NCBI RefSeq assembly: GCF_023897015.1
Contig: NZ_JAMHFY010000012.1
Span: 1 to 64,000 of the forward strand
DNA: 64,000 nt
Direction: 5' to 3'
Source of the DNA: Desulfosporosinus nitroreducens
GTDB lineage: Bacteria; Bacillota; Desulfitobacteriia; Desulfitobacteriales; Desulfitobacteriaceae
Made by a program: the position numbers and the translations under genes. Below are positions 9,166-18,115 of the stretch, in pieces. Below the pieces are notes generated by a model, which saw only the letters and a program-made list of their open reading frames with translations, was not told the origin of the DNA and ran no database searches. How positions within the stretch are numbered: the stretch's first letter is position 1; every line of letters starts with the position of its first letter.

Positions 9166-9966
9166 ATGAAAAAGGTACTTACCATAGCCGGTTCAGATTG
9201 CAGTGGAGGAGCGGGGATTCAAGCCGATCTTAAAACGTGCTCTGCCCATGGGGTATTTGGAATGAGTGTAATAACGGCAGTTACAGCTCAAAATACCCAA
9301 GGAGTGTTTGCTGTACAAGATATCACCAGAGACGTCATCGCGAAACAAATAGAGGCGATTTTTGACGATATTGAAGTCGACGGAGTAAAAATTGGTATGG
9401 TTTCCCAAGTCCAGACGATCGAGGTTATTGCAGAAAAGTTGAGTAACTATGCACCTCAGATCATTGTTCTAGACCCGGTTATGGTGTCTAAAAGCGGTTA
9501 CCACTTGTTAAATCCAGAGGCGGAAGCAACTTTGATTAAGGAATTACTTCCAATGGCGATGATCGTTACCCCTAATATTCCAGAGGCTGAGGTCATGACA
9601 AATAGTTCCATCCAAACGCTTAAGCAAATGGAAGAGGCTGCCAAGGCTATATTTCAGATGGGGGCTAAGAATGTACTGCTCAAAGGGGGGCATTTAGAGG
9701 AAGATTCTATCGATATTCTTTTTGACGGTCAGGAGTTTAGTTATTTTTCCTCATCTAGAATTGCAACTAAGAATACGCATGGAACGGGATGTACACTTTC
9801 GTCTGCCATCACCGCAAACCTGGCTTTGGGGCACACCCTTAACAAAGCTGTTTCTCTGGCTAAGGAGTATATCACAATTGCTATTCAGAATTCTTTATCA
9901 ATTGGAAAAGGCGTAGGCCCGACGCATCACTTTTATACACTTTACAAAAAGGCAGGATTAATTTAG
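9166..9966 (+). CDS. thiD: Hydroxymethylpyrimidine / phosphomethylpyrimidine kinase
   Basis: Encodes a 266-residue ribokinase-fold enzyme that phosphorylates HMP and HMP-P for thiamine synthesis. The N-terminal substrate loop GSDCSGGAGIQADLKT and the C-terminal anion-hole motif THGTGCTLSSAI are intact. An AGGAGG site stands just upstream. It is the first gene behind the TPP riboswitch, and its stop overlaps the cytX start. With ThiM and ThiE it can rebuild thiamine phosphate from salvaged pyrimidine and thiazole. No thiC or thiG is present in the window. Confidence 0.96.
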   Translation: MKKVLTIAGSDCSGGAGIQADLKTCSAHGVFGMSVITAVTAQNTQGVFAVQDITRDVIAKQIEAIFDDIEVDGVKIGMVSQVQTIEVIAEKLSNYAPQIIVLDPVMVSKSGYHLLNPEAEATLIKELLPMAMIVTPNIPEAEVMTNSSIQTLKQMEEAAKAIFQMGAKNVLLKGGHLEEDSIDILFDGQEFSYFSSSRIATKNTHGTGCTLSSAITANLALGHTLNKAVSLAKEYITIAIQNSLSIGKGVGPTHHFYTLYKKAGLI

Positions 9967-11192
9967 TGAATTCAACAAAAAATAATTTAAGTATGTTTAA
10001 TTTTGCCACTCTCTGGTTTGGCGCTTCAATTTCGGTTGCAGAAATATTAACTGGTGGTATGTTAGCCTCCTTGGGATTTAAGATGGGGGTTTTAGCTATT
10101 ATTCTTGGACACTTGGCTGGAACAACTATTTTAGTGCTGGGAGGAATCATCGGGACGGAGGAGAGAATTCCTGCACTGGTGTCAACTCGTATTTCCTTTG
10201 GACAATATGGTTCTTACCTCTTCTCCGTTTTGAACGTTTTGCAGCTGCTTGGGTGGACAGCTGTGATGATAATTGTTGGAGCTCGGTCAGTAAACCATAT
10301 CACTAAAACTTTATGGTCTTTTGACAATCTAACAGTTTGGAGCCTGATGATTGGTATCTTAATAATGTTTTGGTTATGGCTTGGGAAGGATAGCGGCTGG
10401 AAGATGGCCAATAACATTGCCGTTGTACTATTGTTCTTTTTGACTATTTTTTTGAGCATTATCATTTTTGGCAATCATGAGCTGTTTACTCGGGAGGGTA
10501 CAGGAACTATCTCCTTTGGGAACGCTGTAGAATTTGCAGTGGTTATGCCGTTATCATGGTTGCCGCTGATCTCGGACTATACACGATTTGCTAAGACAAA
10601 GCGAGGCAGTGCATGGGGTAGCTGGCTTGGTTATTTCATTGGCAGCAGCTGGATGTTTATTATTGGCCTGGGAGCGGCGATCGTTGCATCAGATGCTGAC
10701 CCGACCGCAATGCTATTGGCTGCTAATCTTGGAATTGTCGCCTTGGGAATTATCGTCCTGGCGACGGTAACAACTACCTTTCTAGATGCTTATTCGGCGG
10801 GGGTCTCATTTTTAAATATATTTCCTAAATTAAAAGAAAAAACGGTTGCCTTAGTTATGACCGGTATAGGAACAGGACTTGCAATCGTTGTGAATATTGA
10901 GCAATATGAAGTTTTCCTCTACGCCATTGGATCAGTTTTTGCGCCTTTGTTTGCCATCTTGTTAACAGATTACTTCCTATTAAAAAGAAAGAAAATCCAA
11001 CCAGAGCTTTTAGTTAATTGGGGTACGCTTCTTCTCTGTGCTGTGGGTACGGCATTATACTATCAGTTTATAAAGTTTGATTTTGTGATGGGTTCCACAA
11101 TTCCTGTGATGATGATTATTAGCATCTTACATTCTATAACATGGAGGTTAACTGCCAAATGGAAATACGCGAAAAAATCTGTACAGGCCTAA
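9966..11192 (+). CDS. cytX: CytX-type hydroxymethylpyrimidine transporter (NCS1 family)
   Basis: Encodes about 408 residues with roughly twelve hydrophobic segments. It has the NCS1 features WFGASISVAEILTGG at the N-terminus and PLSWLPLISDYTRFAK in the middle. CytX proteins occur in TPP-riboswitch operons and are predicted to import HMP. The start is GTG at 9966, overlapping the thiD stop by one base. The stop lies 34 bases inside thiM. The strictly thiamine context supports the substrate assignment over cytosine or purine. Confidence 0.88.
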   Translation: MNSTKNNLSMFNFATLWFGASISVAEILTGGMLASLGFKMGVLAIILGHLAGTTILVLGGIIGTEERIPALVSTRISFGQYGSYLFSVLNVLQLLGWTAVMIIVGARSVNHITKTLWSFDNLTVWSLMIGILIMFWLWLGKDSGWKMANNIAVVLLFFLTIFLSIIIFGNHELFTREGTGTISFGNAVEFAVVMPLSWLPLISDYTRFAKTKRGSAWGSWLGYFIGSSWMFIIGLGAAIVASDADPTAMLLAANLGIVALGIIVLATVTTTFLDAYSAGVSFLNIFPKLKEKTVALVMTGIGTGLAIVVNIEQYEVFLYAIGSVFAPLFAILLTDYFLLKRKKIQPELLVNWGTLLLCAVGTALYYQFIKFDFVMGSTIPVMMIISILHSITWRLTAKWKYAKKSVQA

Positions 11193-11971
11193 AAATAATT
11201 AAAGAAAAGAGTCCGTTGATTCACCATATAACTAATTATGTTACAGTCAACGATTGTGCTAATGTAGTACTAGCTATCGGAGGTTCCCCTGTAATGGCGG
11301 ATGACTCGGCAGAAGTAGCAGAAATGGTTGGCTTTGCTTCCGCTTTAGTTCTTAATATCGGCACTCTTAATTCCAGAACAATCGAAAGCATGCTGATAGC
11401 CGGATTAAGAGCTAAGGAGTTGGGTGTCCCTGTAATTCTTGACCCTGTAGGCGTAGGAGCCACAAAATTGAGAACGGATACCGCAGATAAACTTATTAGG
11501 GAACTAAAACCTGAAGTTATACGGGGTAATATGTCTGAAATCAAAGTCCTGTCAGGTCTGGAAGCAGCCATAAAGGGAGTGGATTCTCTCGCAGATGAAC
11601 ATGGCAGTTCTGTGGTTGCTAAAAAGCTTGCCATTGAACTAGGTTCAATCATTGCCATTACCGGAAAAACAGATGTTGTTTCCGATGGAAGTCAAGTGTG
11701 TCTGATTGATAACGGACATCGAATTTTAGGGGATGTCACGGGCACAGGGTGCATGACGACCTCCCTTGTGGGTACTTTTTGTGGTGCGACTAAAGATTAC
11801 TATACGGCTGCGGTGGCTGGAATAATTAGCATGGGTCTCGCGGGAGAGATCGCTCACGCTTCGTTGCGTCATGGAGAGGGAATAGGCACGTTTAGAGCCA
11901 GGTTATTCGATAGTATCTATAATCTCACTCCTGAAATTCTAGCTAAAGAAGGTAAGATTAATTATGAGTAA
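11159..11971 (+). CDS. thiM: Hydroxyethylthiazole kinase
   Basis: Encodes 270 residues, a normal length for ThiM, which phosphorylates the thiazole moiety. It shows [20 protein letters not shown] near the N-terminus, [10 protein letters not shown] in the centre and [13 protein letters not shown] near the C-terminus, all standard for the family. An in-frame ATG at 11141 is possible but lies upstream of the GGAGG at 11144-11148. The ATG at 11159 fits both spacing and family length. It overlaps cytX upstream and thiE downstream. Confidence 0.95.
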   Translation: MEIREKICTGLKIIKEKSPLIHHITNYVTVNDCANVVLAIGGSPVMADDSAEVAEMVGFASALVLNIGTLNSRTIESMLIAGLRAKELGVPVILDPVGVGATKLRTDTADKLIRELKPEVIRGNMSEIKVLSGLEAAIKGVDSLADEHGSSVVAKKLAIELGSIIAITGKTDVVSDGSQVCLIDNGHRILGDVTGTGCMTTSLVGTFCGATKDYYTAAVAGIISMGLAGEIAHASLRHGEGIGTFRARLFDSIYNLTPEILAKEGKINYE

Positions 11972-12590
11972 AGTCAAGATTGACTATAGTCTTTATTTAG
12001 TAACAGATCGAAAACTTCTCGGAGAGCGGGATTTAGCTCAGAGCATTGAGCTAGCCATACAGGGCGGAGTTTCCTTGGTTCAGCTTCGGGAAAAATCAAT
12101 TTCTACCAAAGAGTTTCTAAATTTAGCTTTGAGAGTGAAAGAGATAACATCTAAGTATGATATCCCCCTAATTATTAATGACCGACTTGACATTGCCCTT
12201 GCAGTTGATGCCGAAGGATTACATGTCGGGCAGGATGATCTGCCTATGCTAAAAGCGAGGGAACTTTTGGGACCCGATAAGATTATTGGAGTTTCTGCCC
12301 GAACCTTGGAGGAAGCGCTTCTTGCCGAAAAGCAAGGTGCAGACTATTTGGGAGTAGGGGCGGTCTTTAGAACATCGACTAAGTCTGATGCCAAGGAAGT
12401 AAGTCTTGAGCAACTGGAATATATAAAGAAATCGGTCTCGATACCCGTTGTAGCAATAGGGGGAATCAATTATGGGAACATACAACAAGTTAAGGCAACA
12501 GGTATCGATGGCATCTCAGTTGTATCGGCTATTTTAGTTCAAGATAATATTTTTATGGCTGCAAAGCAGTTAAAAGAAATTATTGGTTAA
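11964..12590 (+). CDS. thiE: Thiamine-phosphate synthase
   Basis: Encodes a 208-residue TIM-barrel enzyme that joins HMP-PP and thiazole phosphate. Recognisable segments are [38 protein letters not shown]-type phosphate contacts and IPVVAIGGI. The start overlaps thiM by eight bases, so the four thi genes form one translationally coupled operon under the TPP riboswitch. No terminator is obvious directly after the stop. Confidence 0.96.
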   Translation: MSKVKIDYSLYLVTDRKLLGERDLAQSIELAIQGGVSLVQLREKSISTKEFLNLALRVKEITSKYDIPLIINDRLDIALAVDAEGLHVGQDDLPMLKARELLGPDKIIGVSARTLEEALLAEKQGADYLGVGAVFRTSTKSDAKEVSLEQLEYIKKSVSIPVVAIGGINYGNIQQVKATGIDGISVVSAILVQDNIFMAAKQLKEIIG

Positions 12591-12655
12591 ATTAGCTACG
12601 GCAGATCTTCTAAAAGGTATACCTATTCAACGGATATTGTTTAAACTAAATATTC

Positions 12656-12684
12656 TTGTCCCAGATTGGCCTGTGAGTTATACT
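12656..12684 (+). promoter_or_regulatory. Promoter for the short-chain dehydrogenase gene
   Basis: TTGTCC (12656-12661) and TATACT (12679-12684) are 17 bases apart. The gene start is 50 bases downstream. Confidence 0.5.
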
Positions 12685-12734
12685 AGATAGCATTAAGACT
12701 AATTATAATCCTATGTGAGGGAGGAGCAGAAAAA

Positions 12735-13469
12735 TTGAAAAATAAAACTGCACTGATTACTGGGGGCGGCACCGGAATTGGAAGGGCCATCGCCTTGTTG
12801 TTAGCCAAGTCGGGAGTTAATATAGCTTTGAACTATTCTCGTTCGAAAGAAGATGCCTTAAAGACTTGCCAAGAGATAGAGAACCTTGGAGTTCGCAGTT
12901 TAGCCTATCAAGCAGATGTATCTCGGGATGCTGAGGTTAGGTCCATGGTTAGTCAAGTAGTGGCTGATTTTGGAACTTTAGATATTCTTGTTAACAATGC
13001 TGGAATGACTCATTTCGTAGATCACTCTGATCTTGAGGGCATGAAAGAAGAGTATTGGGATGATATTTTAGGAGTTAATGTTAAGGGTATGTTCTTCTGC
13101 TGTCGGGCAGCAGCCGATGAACTTAAGAAAAGCAAAGGGTGCATTATTAATATTACATCGATAGCAGGATTAACTGGATTAGGCAGTTCTATAGCATATT
13201 CAGCTTCTAAAGCTGCAGCCATAAGTGTTACAAAATCGCTGGCTCGAGTTTTGGCTCCCGAGGTAAGAGTTAATTCTGTAGCCCCAGGAATTGTACAAAC
13301 TCGTTGGGTAGAGGGAAAAGAAGATCACATCGCCCATCTAGCTGCCGGTACACCGCTTGGCCGAATTGCTGGTCCGGAGGATATAGCTGAAGTAGTCTAT
13401 TCTTTAATTGCTCATGCAAGTTTTGTGACTGGACAAACGATCGTTGTCGACGGGGGGAACTTCATTTAA
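12735..13469 (+). CDS. SDR-family oxidoreductase, 3-oxoacyl-ACP reductase (FabG)-like
   Basis: Encodes a 244-residue classical short-chain dehydrogenase. The cofactor loop is GGGTGIG (residues 10-16), followed by NNAG, a serine near 141 and YSASK with Tyr near 155 and Lys near 159, so the catalytic triad is complete. The C-terminal GQTIVVDGGNFI is typical of the family. Translation starts at TTG with GGGAGGAG upstream. It is monocistronic, between its own promoter and a GC-rich hairpin, and far from other fatty-acid genes. FabG function is only one possibility; the true substrate is unknown. Confidence 0.85.
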   Translation: MKNKTALITGGGTGIGRAIALLLAKSGVNIALNYSRSKEDALKTCQEIENLGVRSLAYQADVSRDAEVRSMVSQVVADFGTLDILVNNAGMTHFVDHSDLEGMKEEYWDDILGVNVKGMFFCCRAAADELKKSKGCIINITSIAGLTGLGSSIAYSASKAAAISVTKSLARVLAPEVRVNSVAPGIVQTRWVEGKEDHIAHLAAGTPLGRIAGPEDIAEVVYSLIAHASFVTGQTIVVDGGNFI

Positions 13470-13472
13470 TTT

Positions 13473-13507
13473 CCCCCCCCACTTTTGCAAGTGGTGGGGT
13501 TCTTCGG
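13473..13507 (+). terminator. GC-rich terminator after the SDR gene
   Basis: CCACTT (13479-13484) pairs with AAGTGG (13489-13494), extended by CCCC/GGGG across one mismatch. A short T-containing tail follows. The CCACTT/AAGTGG core recurs in other hairpins of the window. Confidence 0.7.
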
Positions 13508-13537
13508 GATATTTTTTACTTTATCTTAATTTTGCTC

Positions 13538-13565
13538 TTGACAATATAGCAAATTTAGATATAAT
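13538..13565 (+). promoter_or_regulatory. Consensus sigma-A promoter of the large non-coding transcript
   Basis: TTGACA (13538-13543) and TATAAT (13560-13565) are both perfect consensus hexamers with a 16-base spacer. Transcription should start near 13572. No convincing ribosome site or ORF follows for over 700 bases. Confidence 0.75.
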
Positions 13566-13571
13566 TTAATC

Positions 13572-14187
13572 ATAAGAAGCAATAAAAAATTCAGTTTCAT
13601 CAAAAGTTGTTGGTCGCGTGCTAGGCAAAGTTTTCGATTCGTCGAAAGTAAGCATTGCAATCAGTTCAAAGTTAGTAATGCTGAATTTCGAGAATTGGAA
13701 CCACCTAGAGAGGTGGTTTTTGAGTTTTCTATTAAAGAAAGATTTCCCGCAAAGTTCCTCCCAGTCAGTCGGTCAGAGTAAAATTGTTTTCGGTGCTCTA
13801 TCAAACGATCTAGGAAACTGTGAAAGAATTTGGGTGATTTGAAAGCTTAAGTTTGTCTCGGGTGAATAGGTGTTAGAAGATTGACCGCAGTTAGATCAAA
13901 GTTAACAGATAGTGGAAGATTTGTCCAGATTAGTTTCCCCTACGTTACCAAAAAATGTTTATTGGTTGGTTTGCTTTCAAGTAGACAATGTCTCTACCCC
14001 TTACTAGATTAAATTCCGTAAGAATTTTGTTTGCTAGTTGTAAAGTGTGTTGGTGTAAGCCTATAGTCTGGTTAATAAATATTGGTAAAGTTTAGTTGAA
14101 GATTAATCTTGAGCCGTGTATCCATTAGTTGTGGAGGAACTTTGCGGGATCATTTAGATTTGGGCCACTCATTTGAGTGGCCTTTTT
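13572..14187 (+). ncRNA. Candidate large structured non-coding RNA, about 615 nt
   Basis: This stretch is bounded by a consensus promoter and a strong terminator and contains no credible coding sequence. Bases 13745-13761 are the exact reverse complement of 14133-14149, a 17-bp long-range pairing across about 370 bases. Local hairpins include TTTCGA/TCGAAA around a TTCG loop (13632-13647), AGCATT/AATGCT (13651-13682), CCACCT/AGGTGG (13701-13716) and the palindrome AAGATTAATCTT (14099-14110). The length and the anaerobic Firmicute host would suit OLE RNA (about 610 nt), but I cannot confirm that family from memory. No OapA-like gene is adjacent. Confidence 0.65.
14163..14187 (+). terminator. 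Strong terminator of the non-coding transcript
   Basis: GGCCACTC (14163-14170) pairs perfectly with GAGTGGCC (14175-14182) around an ATTT loop and is followed by TTTTT. Confidence 0.9.
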
Positions 14188-14353
14188 ATTGTGAAATTTC
14201 AACAATTAGAAGTGAACTATCTATGACCCTGCGTGGTTATAGTAAGGGTTTAGAACACCCTTTATACTGTGGGGGTAACGTGGTATTATGTAAGATAATA
14301 GAATAAAAAGTAATTATTTTAGAGATGATGAAGCAGGAGGCAAAAAACTCATA

Positions 14354-15367
14354 ATGAAATTAGAGAAATTCTTTGAAAGCAATTTGTTTAAGAAGGGCCT
14401 ATCGTTACTGCTGTTATTAGGAATAATAATAGGCATTAAACCTATGATGAACTTACTGCTACTAACCTTTATGTTTTCTTTTATACTGTACGGTATCCAA
14501 AATTACATTTTCTTAAAGATTGTTAAATTAATCCCTATAAACAGGACCGGTGTCACGGTCGTAGTTTTTTCCTTAGTAGCTTCATCAATTGTCTTTATAA
14601 TCTATAGATATATTCCAATTTTAACAAAGCAGTTAATGTTTATAGGTATACAGCTTAGTAACTTTGATATCAATAATTATGAGGATGCTATTAATCCACA
14701 AATAAGGGAAGCTATCAGCACAAGTATTCAATCTTATGTAGTTGAAGGCGGGACATATTTAATTCATTCGGTAACGAATATTTGGGAATTCAGCTTAAAT
14801 ATTTTTATTGCCTTGATCCTAAGTTTATTTCTAATCTTGGAAAAGGATAAGACCATAAGATTCTTGGATAGGTTTGAGCACAGTAAAGTCAGCTTTGTAT
14901 ATAAGTATTATAAAAAATTAGGTAAGAATTTTGTGAATTCCTTTGCTAAGGTTATGGAAACACAAATCGTAATATCCTTTATAAATTCTATTTTATCAGC
15001 GGTCGCTTTGAGTATCATGGGATTTCATCAAGTAATAGGATTAGGATTTATGATCTTCATTCTCGGGCTAATACCCGTTGCCGGTGTTTTGATCTCATTA
15101 ATTCCATTGTCAATCATTGCTTTTAAGCTGGGTGGAATAATTAAGATACTTTATGTGCTGGGGATGATTGTTGTATTGCATGGTATCGAAGCTTATTTTC
15201 TAAATCCCAAACTTATGTCCATCAAAACCAAACTTCCTGTTTTCTTTACTTTCGTAGTATTATTACTAGCTGAGCATTTTCTGGGGGTATGGGGACTTTT
15301 GTTTGGAATACCACTTTTTCTATTTATGCTGGATATACTTGATGTAGGAGAATCAGATTATAGTTAA
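14354..15367 (+). CDS. AI-2E family transporter (PerM/YdiK-like permease)
   Basis: Encodes a 337-residue protein with about eight hydrophobic segments. The family layout is two N-terminal helices, a polar middle region (about 80-150) and a conserved C-terminal membrane block with GFHQVIGLGFMIFILGLIP and HFLGVWGLLFGIPLF. Members have been linked to autoinducer-2 export, Na+/H+ antiport and unknown efflux, so the substrate is open. An AGGAGG lies 13 bases before the ATG, slightly long spacing. It is isolated between two terminators and downstream of the non-coding transcript. Confidence 0.85.
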   Translation: MKLEKFFESNLFKKGLSLLLLLGIIIGIKPMMNLLLLTFMFSFILYGIQNYIFLKIVKLIPINRTGVTVVVFSLVASSIVFIIYRYIPILTKQLMFIGIQLSNFDINNYEDAINPQIREAISTSIQSYVVEGGTYLIHSVTNIWEFSLNIFIALILSLFLILEKDKTIRFLDRFEHSKVSFVYKYYKKLGKNFVNSFAKVMETQIVISFINSILSAVALSIMGFHQVIGLGFMIFILGLIPVAGVLISLIPLSIIAFKLGGIIKILYVLGMIVVLHGIEAYFLNPKLMSIKTKLPVFFTFVVLLLAEHFLGVWGLLFGIPLFLFMLDILDVGESDYS

Positions 15368-15381
15368 TGGACGTCAAAGTC

Positions 15382-15425
15382 ACTAGAAGCTTTCTCATGT
15401 TATGTGAGACAGCTTCTAGTATTTT
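15382..15425 (+). terminator. Terminator after the AI-2E permease
   Basis: ACTAGAAGC (15382-15390) pairs with GCTTCTAGT (15412-15420), with an inner CTCAT/ATGAG-like stem, and runs into ATTTTT. Confidence 0.85.
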
Positions 15426-15538
15426 TGCTTATATTTTAATACATTATAAGTAAAATAGTTCTATGGTTATATATAGATATAATAAGGTGGGTATCCCTAT
15501 GCATAATCAGTTTAAGAGAGTGAGAAGGCTTCGAAATT

Positions 15539-15844
15539 TCAGTTGATTACATTAATCTTACGACCTGTTGGAAGATAAATCATCTGTGAAATAGTAGCAT
15601 TGGGGATAGCGTTTTCTAATGCTTCGAATTTATTGTTATCTGAATCGCAGTTAGTGTAAGTATTGGTTCCTTGATCATTGCTAGTAGTTTCTTTAAGTAA
15701 TTCAACTTCGCTAACCTCATTTTCTTTTCCTGCGGATCCAATTTGAAGTTTTTCACCATTCTGGTAGAACACGATAATTTTCTCTATTGCGTTCTCATTT
15801 GTTAGTTCTTCCTTGAGTGTTTCTAGAAGTTCCTCTTTGTACAT
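15539..15844 (-). CDS. Hypothetical protein, 101 residues
   Basis: Encodes a soluble, acidic 101-residue protein with no signal peptide or membrane segment. The first 60 residues look structured (helix, then a strand pair IEKIIVFYQNGEKLQIGS). A Ser/Asn/Thr-rich linker and a C-terminal strand with YLPTGRKINVI follow. AGGAAGG stands about ten bases before the ATG. I do not recognise the family. It is monocistronic, convergent with the AI-2E gene and divergent from the sequence at 15850-16234. Confidence 0.55.
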   Translation of the reverse strand: MYKEELLETLKEELTNENAIEKIIVFYQNGEKLQIGSAGKENEVSEVELLKETTSNDQGTNTYTNCDSDNNKFEALENAIPNATISQMIYLPTGRKINVIN

Positions 15845-16042
15845 GTTTTTGCATCCTTCCTAAAACAAATTTGACCAAAAGAGAGTGCTGGGCCACACTC
15901 CTACTTACAGAGAGCCTCACGATTGGTTGAAAGTCACCATTAAGCGGGTCAATAAAAGTCTTGTGTATTATATGGGAACTTCTATAAATAGGTACCGCAG
16001 GAATGAAGAATCTCTGGAAGTATTTGATGGAGGGCGGAGTGT

Positions 16043-16234
16043 TTGGAATTAAACGTTGAAGAAAGAGAAGAATCGTGTTCAATCGTAAGTAAAATTGTAA
16101 AGTTGAAGATTTACCGCAGGGTAATAGAAGGTACTGTCCTTCAAGAGGGGGAAATCGTGGGTTACGATTGCGGCTCATCAAGTTCAAATTGTGAGACAAG
16201 ATGTCATTATCGGCTCTTAATAGATGACTATTAA
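16043..16234 (+). CDS. Possible small cysteine-containing protein, 63 residues
   Basis: An open frame from TTG at 16043 encodes 63 residues with an acidic N-terminus, a VIEGTVLQEGEIVGYDCG stretch and three further cysteines/histidine (NCETRCHY) near the end, which could bind metal. A purine-rich stretch (GGAGGGCGGAG) is just upstream. It opposes the D-aminoacylase gene. No family is recognised, and the TTG start and short length keep confidence low. The remainder of the gap 15845-16320 holds a hairpin-rich leader, discussed in the findings. Confidence 0.35.
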   Translation: MELNVEEREESCSIVSKIVKLKIYRRVIEGTVLQEGEIVGYDCGSSSSNCETRCHYRLLIDDY

Positions 16235-16320
16235 TCTTATAGCTCTTCGAAATTTTGACAGCCAGGAAACCTCTATAAAACATCTTTAAAGGGTGAACGG
16301 ATGGCAAAGAAGCTCACTTC

Positions 16321-17940
16321 TTACATATTTATAAGTTTACCCGCATTTGTTTTAAGAACTTTACCATTGGCGAGTACGACTTGCCCGTTGATTAATGTAT
16401 AGTTAATCCCTAAGGGATCCAGGGAAGGTTTATTATAGTTTTCTGGAGCATTAATTATTTCGGGGTCAAAAATAACCAAATCTGCTATATAACCAGTTTT
16501 TATAAAGCCTCTGTTTCTTAAGTTTAACCTTTGCGCTGGGTCCCCTGTAATTCTCATAACTCCTTCTTCCCAAGTCATTGTATTCTTATCGCGAACATAT
16601 TCTCCCAAAAACTTAGGGTATGTGCCGAATAAACGGGGATGCGGTTTACCAGTTGGAATACCATCAGAGCCAATTTGACATAGGGGGTGTTTGAGCAATG
16701 CGATAATATCTTCTTCAGCAAAAAGATTCTGTAATACCATTGAACAACGACAGTCCTCGCTAATTAAGAGATCAGCAATTGAATCAATGATTTCGCTGAC
16801 AAGCTTAGAATGTTCCAAGCCGGTTTTTGAAACTAATTGAGGAGCGGTTTGACCTTCCGCCCATTTATTTTTGAGGTTACTGACAGAGCTAATCATGATA
16901 TTAGGCCATCCCACCATGCCCACAAAGTTATCCCAACCTGGATAATCCGGTCCCTGATCGCTGAGGTCGTTTTTTAGTTTAGCGCGAAGTTGCGGGTCCT
17001 TTAATCTGCGTACGATTTCAGTACTGCCGCCTTCTTTGGCCCAAGGTGGGAGAATCTGAGACAAGAGTGTACTGCCAGCTGTATAGGGGTGTTCATCAAA
17101 GGTTACATCAACTCCTTCGCTTCTCGCATTTTCGATCATCGTAATTAATTCTTCAGCAGTTATACCATAATCTCGATTTGCATAAGAGCGCATATGAGAA
17201 ATCTGCAACTTCACTCCAGATTCCTTCGCTACAGTCAGAGCTTCTGCCATTCCTTCACGAACTTGGCGAGAGTGGCTGCGTATATGAATCATCATGATGC
17301 CTTGATAGGCTGCGACGACAGAACTAAGGGCAATAAGTTCTTGTTTAGGTGCAAACATCCCTGGTAAATATGCTAATCCATAGGATATCCCTAAAGCTCC
17401 ATGAGACATAGCATCCTCAACAATTTTGCTCATAGCAGAGATTTCATTTTCTGTAGGCGAGACATTGTTCAAACCTAAAACTTGTGCTCGAACTGCTCCA
17501 TGACCGATCAAAGCTGCTGTGTTGTTAGGTTTTTCTGCTCGATCCAGTTCACGTAAAAACATAGAAAAATCTAGCCAATTCCAAGTTAATGGCCCTGGGC
17601 CCAAGATAGCAGTCAGATAACTGCGCCAACCTGACATCCTTTCGAGATGTGGAGCTGAACCCAAACCGCACTGTCCAATAATTTCTGTGGTTACGCCTTG
17701 TCTAATCCTGCTTCCTCGGACTGAACCGGACATGAACGGGAGCAAGTCGCAATGACTATGGACGTCAATAAACCCTGGAGTTACCATTTTGTTAGTTGCA
17801 TCTATAACCATATTGGCTTCTTGGGACAGTTCCGGTTCTATCTTCACAATCCTTGCATCAATAATACCAATATCGCTTCGACGAGGAGGGGCGCCGGTTC
17901 CATCAACAACTAAACCGCCTTTGATTACTGTATCAAACAT
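16321..17940 (-). CDS. N-acyl-D-amino-acid deacylase (D-aminoacylase), amidohydrolase family
   Basis: Encodes 539 residues. The N-terminal beta-sandwich leads into TPGFIDVHSHCD, whose HSH supplies metal ligands of the amidohydrolase barrel. GQCGLGSAPH, IGHGAVR and MIHIRSH then follow, the C-terminal GSDGIPTGKPHPR supplies the catalytic Asp, and the chain returns to the sandwich (DLVIFDPEII). These are marks of D-aminoacylase and N-acyl-D-Glu/Asp deacylases, which release D-amino acids from N-acyl forms. Length and motifs are intact. AAAGGG precedes the ATG. It stands alone, so the physiological substrate is not indicated. Confidence 0.88.
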   Translation of the reverse strand: MFDTVIKGGLVVDGTGAPPRRSDIGIIDARIVKIEPELSQEANMVIDATNKMVTPGFIDVHSHCDLLPFMSGSVRGSRIRQGVTTEIIGQCGLGSAPHLERMSGWRSYLTAILGPGPLTWNWLDFSMFLRELDRAEKPNNTAALIGHGAVRAQVLGLNNVSPTENEISAMSKIVEDAMSHGALGISYGLAYLPGMFAPKQELIALSSVVAAYQGIMMIHIRSHSRQVREGMAEALTVAKESGVKLQISHMRSYANRDYGITAEELITMIENARSEGVDVTFDEHPYTAGSTLLSQILPPWAKEGGSTEIVRRLKDPQLRAKLKNDLSDQGPDYPGWDNFVGMVGWPNIMISSVSNLKNKWAEGQTAPQLVSKTGLEHSKLVSEIIDSIADLLISEDCRCSMVLQNLFAEEDIIALLKHPLCQIGSDGIPTGKPHPRLFGTYPKFLGEYVRDKNTMTWEEGVMRITGDPAQRLNLRNRGFIKTGYIADLVIFDPEIINAPENYNKPSLDPLGINYTLINGQVVLANGKVLKTNAGKLINM

Positions 17941-18047
17941 CTAAACAGACCCTTTCGCTATTATTTAAGTGTTAATCTTATGCTAAGTTCCTTTAATCAA
18001 TTCGTCAAGTGGGAACTAATGTCTACCCCCGGCGAACCAAAAATTGA

Positions 18048-18072
18048 ACACCCACTTATAAGAAGTGGGTGT
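18048..18072 (-). terminator. Terminator of the beta-propeller gene; repeat-like hairpin
   Basis: ACACCCACTT (18048-18057) pairs with AAGTGGGTGT (18063-18072). On the minus strand a T-rich stretch follows. The hairpin and its flank (ATGGGAT near 18078) resemble 49418-49455. Confidence 0.7.
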
Positions 18073-18115
18073 CTAGAATGGGATCATTTTGAATGGATGC
18101 GAAAGTATAGTTTCT

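Noticed and set aside
13618-13842. 74-codon frame inside the non-coding transcript
   Set aside because: No ribosome site, unusual start, and it overlaps RNA hairpins and one arm of the 17-bp pairing.
14111-14120. GAGCCGTGTA, resembling the start of group II intron domain V
   Set aside because: The complementary TACGG arm, the catalytic triad context and any reverse transcriptase are absent.
14109-14306. 65-codon frame crossing the terminator
   Set aside because: It runs through the strong terminator at 14163-14187 and has no ribosome site.
15795-16307. 170-codon minus-strand frame
   Set aside because: Composition is not protein-like, and it overlaps the start of the better supported 101-residue gene and the leader-like region.
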